A DNA stretch of 15,234 bases from GCA-2731375 sp047518225 (GTDB lineage Bacteria; Pseudomonadota; Alphaproteobacteria; GCA-2731375): NCBI GenBank assembly GCA_047518225.1, contig JAKZRK010000275.1, positions 1-15,234 of the forward strand. The letters are read 5' to 3'. A program made the position numbers and the translations under genes. Numbering within the stretch: the stretch's first letter is position 1; each line of letters starts with the position of its first letter. Of this stretch, positions 8,197 to 15,057 are shown in pieces. Below the pieces are notes generated by a model. That model searched no databases and was not told the DNA's origin. It saw only the letters and a program-made list of their open reading frames with translations.

Positions 8197-8576
8197 GACG
8201 GGCCGCCCGGATGGCCGCTGGCCCGATCGTCCTGGCCGTTTTGGCTGTGTTCGCAGGATTGTGCCCGGCCCGCCTGTCACCGGCTGCCGCGCAGACCCAG
8301 AATGGCGCCCTGACAGGCGCCGGCGGCGCCTTGGAATCGTTGCAGGCATTGCAGACGGAGGTCAGCAAGCAATGGGATGGCCGTCCCGGCCGGTTGGTCA
8401 AGGGGGCCGTGGGCGTCGCCGGCTTGGCCGCGGCCCTTGCGGCGGCTCAAAAAGCCCTGACCTACCAGTTGCGGGTCCGCGGCGATGGTTCCGTGGACAC
8501 CGTCAGCACCCCCACGTCGACGTCAACCTCGACTTCCAGCTCAACATCGACCTCTTCGTCGTCTTCCTCTAACTAG
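8193..8576 (+). CDS. Small exported protein with Ser/Thr-rich tail
   Basis: A 127-residue protein of no family I recognise. The GTG start overlaps the rhodanese stop (GTGA), and an in-frame ATG at 8211 is the alternative. Residues 1-33 form a clear signal peptide (RR-containing n-region, hydrophobic 11-22, likely cleavage after PAAA). The cysteine at 24 does not fit a lipobox (AGLC). The mature part has a small-residue helix (about 70-88, GAVGVAGLAAALAAAQ), a short charged stretch, and a C-terminal tail from about 103 made almost only of Ser and Thr. Such tails are flexible and could be modified or sit at the cell surface; that is inference. Coupling to the rhodanese gene suggests a shared pathway or shared regulation. 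Codon use (high GC3) resembles its neighbours, which supports it being real. Confidence 0.7.
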   Translation: MRRAARMAAGPIVLAVLAVFAGLCPARLSPAAAQTQNGALTGAGGALESLQALQTEVSKQWDGRPGRLVKGAVGVAGLAAALAAAQKALTYQLRVRGDGSVDTVSTPTSTSTSTSSSTSTSSSSSSN

Positions 8577-8585
8577 GTAACAGAC

Positions 8586-9857
8586 ATGTCCGAGCAACGG
8601 CAGGCACAGGGCGCCAATCAGCGTAGTGTTACGGTGATCGGGGCCGGCATCGTCGGCCTTTGTTGCGCCCGTACTTTGCAACGGCGGGGCTGTACGGTGA
8701 CGGTGATTGACCAGGGCGAGCCGGGGCGGGGAACCTCGTACGGCAACGCGGGCATCCTGGCCACCGGCTCGGTCCTGCCCGAGGGCAAGCCTGGTTTGTG
8801 GAAGCGGGTACCGGGCATGCTGTTGGACCCGATGGGGCCGTTGACCATCCGGCTCGGCTATCTGCCACGGCTGACGCCGTGGCTGCTGCGTTTCATGGCG
8901 AACACCACGCCCCGCCGGGTAGAGGAAATTTCCCGGGCCCTGTCGACCATCGTGCTGCCGGGCCTGCAATATTACCGTGACCTGCTGGATGACGTGCCCG
9001 AGGGCGAGGTGCCGATCCGCCAGCAGGGCTGTTTGTACCTCTACCCCAATGCGGCCGACGCCGCCGCGGCCAAGGCCGACAACGCCACCCGCCTCCTCCG
9101 GGGCGTGGCGTTGGAGATATTGGGACCCGATGAAGTCCGCCAACTGGTGCCGGCCATCGGCCCGGACGTGGCTGGCGGCGCCCTGGCCACGCAATCGGGC
9201 CATACCACCTCGCCCCTGGCCCTGTCGCAACTTTTGGCGGCCCGGATCGTGGCCGATGGCGGTACTTTCGTACGGGCCAAGGCCACCGGCTTTGCCATCG
9301 GCGAGAGCGGCCCCACGCATGTGCATACGGATCAGGGTGATTTAGTGGTCGAGGATCTGGTGATCGCGGCGGGGGCTTTTTCCAAGCCGTTGGCCAAGGC
9401 CCTGGGCAATACGGTTCCCCTGGACACCGAGCGGGGCTATCACGTGATGCTGCCCGCGCCGGAGGTGGAAATCCGGCTGCCCATGTTGGTCAGCTCTCTC
9501 GGTTTCGGCATTACCCCCATGAGCGATGGCCTGCGCCTGGCCGGCACGGTGGAATTCGGCGGTTTGACGGCGCCGCCCAACTATGCCCGTGCGGATGCCT
9601 TGCTGACAAAAGCCAAGCGGCTGTTTCCCGGCCTGAAAGATGCCGGCGCCGAACGCTGGATGGGCCACCGCCCCTCCATGCCTGATTCGCTGCCCGTGAT
9701 CAGCCGTTCCAGCCGCTTCCCGCATGTATTTTTCGCCTTTGGCCACGGTCATTTAGGGCTGTCTCTGGGCGCCGTCACCGGGCGCCTCATCGCCGATCTG
9801 GTACAGGACCGCGCCGCGGAAATCGATACGACGCCGTTCCGTGCGGACCGCTTCTAA
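8586..9857 (+). CDS. FAD-dependent D-amino-acid dehydrogenase-type oxidoreductase (DadA family)
   Basis: A 423-residue flavoprotein of the DAO/DadA family, which oxidises D-amino or related imino acids and passes electrons to the respiratory chain. An N-terminal FAD Rossmann fold is seen: VTVIGAGIVG (GxGxxG at 19-24) with D42 at the end of strand 2. The family marks GTSYGNAG (49-56), RPSMPDSLPVIS, and the C-terminal GHGHLGLSLGAVTGR are all present. Length is close to DadA (about 430). AGGTAA lies before the ATG. It starts 9 nt after the small exported protein and overlaps the hydrolase gene by 17 nt. No alanine racemase or Lrp regulator is adjacent, so D-alanine as substrate is not supported, and other cyclic or D-amino acids are equally possible. 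Confidence 0.85.
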   Translation: MSEQRQAQGANQRSVTVIGAGIVGLCCARTLQRRGCTVTVIDQGEPGRGTSYGNAGILATGSVLPEGKPGLWKRVPGMLLDPMGPLTIRLGYLPRLTPWLLRFMANTTPRRVEEISRALSTIVLPGLQYYRDLLDDVPEGEVPIRQQGCLYLYPNAADAAAAKADNATRLLRGVALEILGPDEVRQLVPAIGPDVAGGALATQSGHTTSPLALSQLLAARIVADGGTFVRAKATGFAIGESGPTHVHTDQGDLVVEDLVIAAGAFSKPLAKALGNTVPLDTERGYHVMLPAPEVEIRLPMLVSSLGFGITPMSDGLRLAGTVEFGGLTAPPNYARADALLTKAKRLFPGLKDAGAERWMGHRPSMPDSLPVISRSSRFPHVFFAFGHGHLGLSLGAVTGRLIADLVQDRAAEIDTTPFRADRF

Positions 9858-10803
9858 CGCCTTTCGCCAGAGGCCGCCCTGGTGGGGCGGCGATTTGCAG
9901 ACCTTGCGCAATTCCTTGATCAGGGCGCCCCGGCCCCTGCAGGGCCAGCGTCTGCTGCTGGCCATGGCGGACGGCAGTGGCGACCGCCTTTGGGCGCTCT
10001 ATAATAAAGGCAAGGATGCGGCCAAGCCATTGGTGATCCTGATCCACGGTTTGGCCGGCTGCGAGGATAGCCCGTATATAATCGCCAGCGCGCGCTATTT
10101 TCTGCAACAGGGATATGGCGTCCTGCGCCTGAATTTGCGTGGCGCCGGCCCCTCGCGGCCGACCTGCACCCTGCAATCCCACGCCGGGCGCAGCCAGGAT
10201 CTGCGCGACGCCATTTTGGCCTTGCCGCCGGCCGGCCTGGCCCAGGGCGCGGTTGTCGTTGCGTTTTCCCTGGCCGGCAACATGAGCCTGAAATTCGCCG
10301 CCGAATTTGGCGCCGAATTACCCGTTCGGGCGGTCGCCAGCATCTCGGCCCCGATCGATCTGGCGCTGACCTCCGCCAACATGTTGCGGGCGCGGAATGT
10401 CCTGTATAACGGCAAATTATTACGGGATTTTTGCCGCGAATGTTTAGCCCCGGGCGCCGTCCTCGATAAGGCCGAGCGGGCCGCCATCATGGCGGCGCGA
10501 AACTTCGTCGATCTGGACAATGACTTCGTGGCGCCGCGCAATGGCTACCGCGACGCATGCGACTATTGGGCGAATTGCCAGGCGCTGGGATATTTGGCGC
10601 AAATCAGGGTGCCGACCCTGTTGCTGCATGCCCATGACGACCCCATCGTCCCCGTATCGCCCTATTTGGACTACCCCTGGGAGGGCAATTCGTGGCTGTT
10701 TCCCGAAATTTCCCGCCGGGGCGGCCATGTGGGCTTCCACGCCACGGGCAATCGGCCCTGGCACCTGGATAGAGTGTTGAATTTTCTTAGGCATAAAAGT
10801 TAA
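9841..10803 (+). CDS. YheT/EMB8-type alpha/beta hydrolase
   Basis: A 320-residue alpha/beta hydrolase resembling the YheT (COG0429) group of esterase-like proteins with poorly defined substrates. Visible features: PWWGGDLQTL near the N-terminus (the family's usual 'W...HLQT' opening), LVILIHGLAG (oxyanion-side strand), the nucleophile elbow AFSLAGN with Ser143, HAHDDPIVP with D266/D267 as acid, and GGHVGF with H296 as base. The catalytic triad is therefore complete. The GTG start lies 17 nt inside the end of the oxidoreductase gene, and no later start keeps the PWWGG motif. That overlap makes co-translation likely. It is the last gene of the plus-strand run, and the next 168 nt are regulatory. 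Confidence 0.87.
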   Translation: MRTASNAFRQRPPWWGGDLQTLRNSLIRAPRPLQGQRLLLAMADGSGDRLWALYNKGKDAAKPLVILIHGLAGCEDSPYIIASARYFLQQGYGVLRLNLRGAGPSRPTCTLQSHAGRSQDLRDAILALPPAGLAQGAVVVAFSLAGNMSLKFAAEFGAELPVRAVASISAPIDLALTSANMLRARNVLYNGKLLRDFCRECLAPGAVLDKAERAAIMAARNFVDLDNDFVAPRNGYRDACDYWANCQALGYLAQIRVPTLLLHAHDDPIVPVSPYLDYPWEGNSWLFPEISRRGGHVGFHATGNRPWHLDRVLNFLRHKS

Positions 10804-10827
10804 GTTAGCATCTTCTACCAGAGATCT

Positions 10828-10858
10828 CCACAAGACAAACCACAAGGTCATCCACAGG
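10828..10858 (+). promoter_or_regulatory. DnaA-box-like 12-bp phased repeats upstream of gcrA
   Basis: CCACAAG (10828-10834), CCACAAG (10840-10846) and CCACAGG (10852-10858) recur at exactly 12-bp intervals. The third lies in TCATCCACA (10848-10856), one mismatch from the DnaA box TTATCCACA; the first lies in ATCTCCACA (two mismatches). DnaA activation of gcrA is known in Caulobacter. A -10-like TATAGT follows at 10865-10870. The repeats are seen; DnaA binding is inferred. Confidence 0.45.
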
Positions 10859-10971
10859 ATTTGGTATAGTTCCTATTTTCTTCCTACATTATGTATTGTT
10901 TTGACCGCAAAGAATCGCTACAGTCGGCGACGCCGGAACGACAACAACTGATTTCGCTGTGGGGGCGTGGT

Positions 10972-11388
10972 ATGGCGGTGGACTGGACTGATGAACGCGT
11001 TGCGGAGCTATCGAAACTTTGGCAGGACGGCTATTCCGCCAGGCAAATTGCCGAGCGTTTAGCCGAGGGTATCACCCGAAATGCGGTGATCGGCAAGGCC
11101 AACCGGTTGGGCCTTTCCAAGCCATCGAAATCGTCGGTAACGCGCCAGCAACGGCAAAAAGAGCGGGCCGAGAAGGTCCTGCAATTGCAACCGCCGATAG
11201 ATCAAGGTGCAACCATATTTTCATTGACGGCTTCGACCTGCCGTTGGCCGATTGGCGATCCCGGTGATCTGGACTTCCATTTCTGCGGCGCCAACAGCAA
11301 GGTAGGGGCGCCTTATTGCGACTATCATGCGGCCATGGCCTACCAGCCGCCGAAGGTAAAAAACGACCATCGCAAGCGTTTGGCCTAA
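10972..11388 (+). CDS. gcrA: GcrA cell-cycle regulator
   Basis: A 138-residue GcrA protein. In Alphaproteobacteria it binds sigma70-RNA polymerase and CcrM-methylated GANTC promoters to control S-phase genes. The N-terminal helix-turn-helix is clear: WTDERVAELSKLW (5-17), GYSARQIAERL, then TRNAVIGKANRLGLS (35-49). A basic, Gln-rich linker follows. The C-terminal sigma-binding domain carries the family signature CRWPIGDPG (90-98), FCGA (C105) and PYCDYH (C116, H119). The frame is open from 10891, but the family begins at 'M-x-W-T-D-E-R', so the ATG at 10972, preceded by a GGGGCGTGG stretch, is chosen. Compared with the usual family, there is one additional residue before TRNAVIGK. The gene stands alone. 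A GAATC site at 10912-10916 lies in its leader. Confidence 0.95.
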   Translation: MAVDWTDERVAELSKLWQDGYSARQIAERLAEGITRNAVIGKANRLGLSKPSKSSVTRQQRQKERAEKVLQLQPPIDQGATIFSLTASTCRWPIGDPGDLDFHFCGANSKVGAPYCDYHAAMAYQPPKVKNDHRKRLA

Positions 11389-11556
11389 GCCATTCGGGGG
11401 CCTTGTCGCCATTGCCGATCCGATTGAATTAAAGCAAACCGCATGATGTTCGGTATCATGGATTGGAGGTTGGCCGCTGGCTTGCACGGCGGCGCGCACT
11501 TGGGTGCATTCGGCTGGCGAGGGTGTCCGATCCCTCGATAATGTCCGATCGCTAAA
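11389..11556. other. Non-coding gap between gcrA and the small membrane protein
   Basis: The 168 nt between the ends of these convergent genes show no convincing gene or terminator hairpin with a T-run. A 32-codon plus-strand frame from 11443 has no family resemblance. TGTCCGATC occurs twice (11524, 11542) with no clear meaning. Confidence 0.4.
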
Positions 11557-11718
11557 TTAGGCGGTTAAGGCGCGAATTAGCACAATAATCGGGCTCCAGG
11601 CCAGGGCAGCCAGGGAAAGCCAAATGGGAACGGCGATAAAGTATGGCAGCCGTGTCTCTTCGCGTTCGGCATCGATACGATCCGCCGCGTCGAGCGATAT
11701 GGTCTCTATATATGCCAC
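11557..11718 (-). CDS. Small single-span membrane protein, 53 residues
   Basis: A short minus-strand gene not matching any family I recognise. It starts at GTG (11718) with a near-perfect GGAGGA site 7 nt upstream and ends at TAA (11557-11559). The N-terminal half is charged and soluble (VAYIETISLD, then DAEREETR). From about residue 27 there is a hydrophobic segment (FIAVPIWLSLAALAW continuing to IIVLI, about 27-48) and a short basic end (RALTA). The acidic N-terminus and single span suggest an inner-membrane small protein with the N-terminus in the cytoplasm or periplasm; orientation is not settled. It is divergent from the BON gene (166-nt gap) and may share a regulatory region with it. 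The strong ribosome binding site and sensible protein layout support it. Confidence 0.6.
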   Translation of the reverse strand: MAYIETISLDAADRIDAEREETRLPYFIAVPIWLSLAALAWSPIIVLIRALTA

Positions 11719-11751
11719 GTGCTTATCCTCCGATAATCGCCCTCAACAGTT

Positions 11752-11812
11752 CAAAGGTTAACGGCATTTTGTTAACGAGTGGTAAAAGTAATATTGCTTC
11801 TGGTAACCTTTG
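11752..11812. promoter_or_regulatory. Inverted and direct repeats in the divergent promoter region
   Basis: CAAAGGTTA (11752-11760) and TAACCTTTG (11804-11812) are perfect 9-bp inverted arms, 43 bp apart. Between them, GTTAACG occurs at 11757 and 11771, a 14-bp direct repeat. The layout suits an operator for the divergent small membrane gene and BON gene. No known regulator could be assigned. Confidence 0.4.
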
Positions 11813-11884
11813 GCAGGCACCGCATATAAGACAAACGGCATAGCGATCCGGCGCAGGATGTCGAATTGAGTGAGGATAAGAGTG

Positions 11885-12520
11885 ATGCAGGGTTACGGAC
11901 GATTTCGTGGGCGCCGAGTGTCGGCGGCGCTGGTTTTGTTTTTTGTTGTTGTGGTGTGGGCCGCCGGGCCGGCCGGGGCGATCAGCTTGAACCCGATCAC
12001 CGCGATAAAAGGCGCCATTGAAGCGGCGCTGGAAGATCGTAGCGCTGACGACATTGGCACGGATTTGGAGATCAAGACGGCAATCGTCGGGGCGGTATTC
12101 GACAAAATGACCGGCGATGTAATCGCCATCGGGGCCGATGTTTACGAGCAGGACGTCATGCTGACCGGCGCGGTGGATGATGAGGCGACCAAGCTCCGCG
12201 CGGGGGAACTGGTTCGTGGCATCGAAGGCGTGAAGACGGTCCATAACGAAATCCTGGTGATCAAGCCCCTGGACAAGGACAAGGGCGCGGTCGAAAATTT
12301 CGTCGATGACACGGTGATCGAAACCAAGATCAACGCCCTGCTGCTGGATGCCGCCGGCGTCAACGTCACGAACTTCCGCTACCGCTCGACCAACGGCCAC
12401 GTATTTCTCTTTGGCCGGGCCCTATCGGCCAAGGAGAAACGCAAGGCTACCGCCATCGTGGTCGACATCAAGAACGTCAAAAGCGTCAAGAATTTGGTCA
12501 AGGTGCGGGCGAAGGAATAG
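11885..12520 (+). CDS. Secreted protein with two BON domains
   Basis: A 211-residue envelope protein. The signal peptide is clear (RFRGRR n-region, hydrophobic 13-27, cleavage after AGA at 32). Two BON domains follow: about 60-128 (ending VKTVHNEILV) and about 140-210 (ending VKSVKNLVKV). From family knowledge, BON proteins such as OsmY and DolP act at membranes or in the periplasm, in stress tolerance or envelope integrity. The frame can begin at GTG 11870, but ATG 11885 with AGGATAAG just upstream gives a cleaner signal peptide. There is no lipobox cysteine. It is convergent with the formaldehyde dehydrogenase gene across a 68-nt gap. Confidence 0.88.
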   Translation: MQGYGRFRGRRVSAALVLFFVVVVWAAGPAGAISLNPITAIKGAIEAALEDRSADDIGTDLEIKTAIVGAVFDKMTGDVIAIGADVYEQDVMLTGAVDDEATKLRAGELVRGIEGVKTVHNEILVIKPLDKDKGAVENFVDDTVIETKINALLLDAAGVNVTNFRYRSTNGHVFLFGRALSAKEKRKATAIVVDIKNVKSVKNLVKVRAKE

Positions 12521-12588
12521 CGTCAACGCGGCATATATTGCCGAAAGGCCGTGGGCCGGTCAGAAGCTTCCATATCAAACGGAAATTT

Positions 12589-13701
12589 CTAATCGAACGT
12601 CACCACGCTGCGGATTGATTTGCCCGCGTGCATCAGATCAAAGGCATCGTTGATCTGCTCCAAGGGCATGGTGTGGGTGATCAGGTCATCGATGTTGATC
12701 TTGCCGTCCATGTACCAATCGACGATTTTCGGCACGTCCGTGCGGCCCTTGGCGCCGCCAAACGCAGTGCCGCGCCAGACCCGGCCGGTCACCAGCTGGA
12801 AGGGCCGGGTGTTAATCTCCTGGCCCGAGCCGGCGACGCCGATGATGATGCTTTCGCCCCAGCCCTTGTGGCAGCACTCCAGGGCCTGGCGCATGACCTC
12901 CACATTGCCGATGCATTCAAAGGAATAATCGGCTCCACCCCTGGTCATTTCAACCAGATGGGCGACCAGATCGCCGCCAATATCGGTGGGATTGACGAAA
13001 TGGGTCATGCCGAACTTTTCCGCCAGGGTGCGCTTGCCCGGGTTGGTGTCGACGCCGATGATCATGTTGGCGCCCACCATGCGGGCGCCCTGCAAGACGT
13101 TCAGGCCGATCCCGCCCAGGCCGAATACGACCACATTTGCGCCGGCTTCCACCTTGGCCGTGTTGATCACGGCGCCCAGCCCCGTGGTCACGCCACAGCC
13201 GATGTAACAGACCTTGTCAAAGGGGGCATCGGGGCGGATCTTGGCCAGGGCGATTTCCGGAACCACTGAATATTGCGCGAAGGTCGAGGTCCCCATGTAG
13301 TGGAAGACCTGATCGCCGCCCAGGCTGAAGCGGGAGGTGCCGTCGGGCATTAGGCCCCGGCCCTGGGTTTCCCGGATGGCGCCGCACAGGTTGGTCTTGC
13401 CCGAGGTGCAGAAATCGCATTGCCGGCATTCAGGGGTATAGAGGGGGATGACATGGTCGCCCGGCACCAACGAGGTAACGCCGGCGCCAACCTCCACCAC
13501 CACGCCGGCGCCTTCATGGCCCAGGATGGCGGGGAAGAGGCCTTCGGGATCATCGCCCGACAGGGTAAAGGCGTCGGTGTGGCAAACGCCGCTTGCCTTG
13601 ATCTCCACCAGGCATTCGCCCGCGCGCGGGCCTTCCAATTGTACCGTCTCGATGCTAAGCGGCGCGCCAGCCTTATGCGCCACGGCTGCCCGTACATCCA
13701 T
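12589..13701 (-). CDS. frmA: S-(hydroxymethyl)glutathione dehydrogenase / class III alcohol dehydrogenase
   Basis: A 370-residue zinc-dependent medium-chain dehydrogenase that oxidises S-hydroxymethylglutathione (formaldehyde plus glutathione) with NAD+ in the cytoplasm; it also reduces S-nitrosoglutathione in the family. Catalytic zinc ligands C40 (SGVCHTD), H62 (GHEGAG) and C169 (IGCGVTTG) are present, as are the structural-zinc cysteines C92, C95, C98 and C106. The NAD motif GLGGIG is at 194-199 with D218. The class III marks GDDPEG (glutathione-binding acidic residues) and GLMPDGTSRF are present. A GGGGGAGG site lies about 9 nt before the ATG. Length is the family's. Neither frmR nor an S-formylglutathione hydrolase is adjacent, so the gene is likely transcribed alone. 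Confidence 0.96.
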   Translation of the reverse strand: MDVRAAVAHKAGAPLSIETVQLEGPRAGECLVEIKASGVCHTDAFTLSGDDPEGLFPAILGHEGAGVVVEVGAGVTSLVPGDHVIPLYTPECRQCDFCTSGKTNLCGAIRETQGRGLMPDGTSRFSLGGDQVFHYMGTSTFAQYSVVPEIALAKIRPDAPFDKVCYIGCGVTTGLGAVINTAKVEAGANVVVFGLGGIGLNVLQGARMVGANMIIGVDTNPGKRTLAEKFGMTHFVNPTDIGGDLVAHLVEMTRGGADYSFECIGNVEVMRQALECCHKGWGESIIIGVAGSGQEINTRPFQLVTGRVWRGTAFGGAKGRTDVPKIVDWYMDGKINIDDLITHTMPLEQINDAFDLMHAGKSIRSVVTFD

Positions 13702-13757
13702 CTATCCAAGCCTCCCCCAAATCGCCCGTTGATTTTATTTATTGTAGCAGGGGAAAC

Positions 13758-13874
13758 ATGGCCCGGTCGATGCCTGAACTTTGTCCATGGGCCAGGATAT
13801 TCAAGAAGTCATTTGGCGGACCGGACGGCGTGGAACCCGTTCGCGAGCCGATAATTGAAGTGCGGTACTTTTGA
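13758..13874 (+). CDS. Possible 38-residue small protein
   Basis: This plus-strand frame from ATG 13758 to TGA 13874 encodes 38 residues beginning MARSMPELCPWARIF and ending IIEVRYF. An AGGGG stretch sits about 5 nt before the ATG. It has no signal peptide or motif I recognise. Its codons are only partly like the neighbours (AGG and ATA occur). It fills much of the gap between frmA and lpxR. It could be a leader peptide, a decayed gene end or chance. Confidence 0.25.
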   Translation: MARSMPELCPWARIFKKSFGGPDGVEPVREPIIEVRYF

Positions 13875-13876
13875 GG

Positions 13877-13935
13877 TTGTATCACGATAATTACATGTTA
13901 TAATTTGATATAACGCAGCATGGCATAATGTAATT
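13877..13935 (+). promoter_or_regulatory. lpxR: AT-rich promoter with nested palindromes before lpxR
   Basis: A perfect -10 TATAAT (13899-13904) has a weak -35 TTGTAT (13877-13882) 16 nt upstream. It is embedded in nested inverted repeats: AATTACAT (13889-13896) with ATGTAATT (13928-13935), and inside them GTTATA (13897-13902) with TATAAC (13909-13914). The whole 13885-13970 stretch is strikingly AT-rich for this genome. A repressor site over the promoter is a reasonable inference. Confidence 0.45.
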
Positions 13936-13974
13936 AGTAGAATAAAATATATTTAATACTCTAAATAGGCGTTA

Positions 13975-15057
13975 ATGCGAACGCTTATTCGACGGCAATT
14001 CAGGATCGCGAGGCGCAAAATTTTGCCCGGTTTGTTGACCATGGGCCTGATGGTCAATTGGGCGGCGGTTGGCGCCGCTGAAGCGGGCAGCGATGGCTGG
14101 CAAAATCACTACGGCACTTTTACCGGCCAACTGGAAAACGATCTGTTCTATGGCGCCGACCGCCATTACACGAACGGCATTCGCCTGTCCTGGGTATCCC
14201 CCTCGCCCAAGGACATGGACGACCGGTTCAACTGGGTCCGTGAACGGCTGCAATTGATTGGCCTGAATAACAATGCGGACACGCGGCTGGGCCTGGCTGT
14301 GGCCCAGGAAATGTACACGCCGGCGGACCGCCGCCGGACTGATTTGATCCTCGACGACCGGCCCTATGCCGGCTGGCTCTACGTCGCCATGTCGCTGCAC
14401 TCAAATACCGCTGTCGATGCCTTTGGTTTCGAGGAAATGCTGGATTCCCTCGAACTGGACCTTGGTATCGTCGGCCCTCATGCCTATGCCCAGGAAGTCC
14501 AGGATTACGTCCATGACCTCCGCCTGTTTGAACGCTTCGACGGTTGGCGTAACCAGTTGAAGGACGAGCCCGGCATATTGCTGATGTACGAGAGGAAGTG
14601 GCGTGCCGGGCCGCATAAGGCGTTTCCAAGCGTCCTGAATTTCGACGTGGTGCCCCATATTGGCGGCAGTATCGGCAATGTGCTGACTCATGTGAATGTG
14701 GGCGGCGCGGTGCGTTATGGCTATAACATTCCCAAGGATTTCGGACCGCCCAATTTGATCAAGGGCATGCGAACCCTGGATGCCGGCCGGCCCGACGGTG
14801 GTTGGAGCATCTATGGCTTTGCCGGCGCCGAGGGACGCTACGTTGCCCACAACATTTTTCTCGACGGCAACACCTGGCGCGATAGCCACGGCGTCGATAG
14901 AAGGCCCTTCGTGACCGATCTTACCTATGGCGTGGCTTACGAAGCGGGGCGGATTAAGATTGCCTATACCGAGGTTCTGCGCTCGCGGGAGTTCGAGGGC
15001 CAGGGCGATAACGCCCGCTTCGGCTCCATCAGCGTATCCTGGCGTCACGACTTTTAG
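13975..15057 (+). CDS. lpxR: LpxR-family lipid A 3'-O-deacylase
   Basis: A 360-residue outer-membrane beta-barrel of the LpxR (DUF2219) family, which removes the 3'-acyloxyacyl group from lipid A. A signal peptide spans 1 to about 37 (strongly basic start, hydrophobic 18-35, cleavage after AEA). The residues known in Salmonella LpxR line up: N9/D10 with N55/D56 (ENDLF), T34 with T66 (HYTNG), Q118 with Q176 and catalytic H122 with H180 (QEVQDYVH). DDRPYAGWLY is another family mark. The protein ends in an aromatic residue (WRHDF), as expected for an outer-membrane barrel. The Shine-Dalgarno is weak (AGGCG), and the promoter region is AT-rich. It would alter the lipopolysaccharide's acyl pattern and endotoxicity. 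The stop overlaps the end of a minus-strand frame. Confidence 0.88.
   Translation: MRTLIRRQFRIARRKILPGLLTMGLMVNWAAVGAAEAGSDGWQNHYGTFTGQLENDLFYGADRHYTNGIRLSWVSPSPKDMDDRFNWVRERLQLIGLNNNADTRLGLAVAQEMYTPADRRRTDLILDDRPYAGWLYVAMSLHSNTAVDAFGFEEMLDSLELDLGIVGPHAYAQEVQDYVHDLRLFERFDGWRNQLKDEPGILLMYERKWRAGPHKAFPSVLNFDVVPHIGGSIGNVLTHVNVGGAVRYGYNIPKDFGPPNLIKGMRTLDAGRPDGGWSIYGFAGAEGRYVAHNIFLDGNTWRDSHGVDRRPFVTDLTYGVAYEAGRIKIAYTEVLRSREFEGQGDNARFGSISVSWRHDF

Noticed and set aside
6451..8401. Long minus-strand frames of 458 and 395 codons across the rhodanese gene
   Set aside because: They show no domain or ribosome binding site and mirror the codon bias of the real plus-strand gene.
8496..8575. Low-complexity tract that could be taken for a tandem DNA repeat
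   Set aside because: The repeat is imperfect at DNA level (mixed Ser and Thr codons), so it is better explained as a Ser/Thr-rich protein tail.
11758..11775. Possible CtrA box (TTAA-N7-TTAA) upstream of the BON gene
   Set aside because: The two TTAA elements are separated by 10 nt, not 7, so the spacing does not fit the CtrA consensus.
12521..12588. GGCATATATTGCC hairpin as a terminator between the BON and frmA genes
   Set aside because: The stem is only four GC-rich pairs and is not followed by a T-run in either direction.
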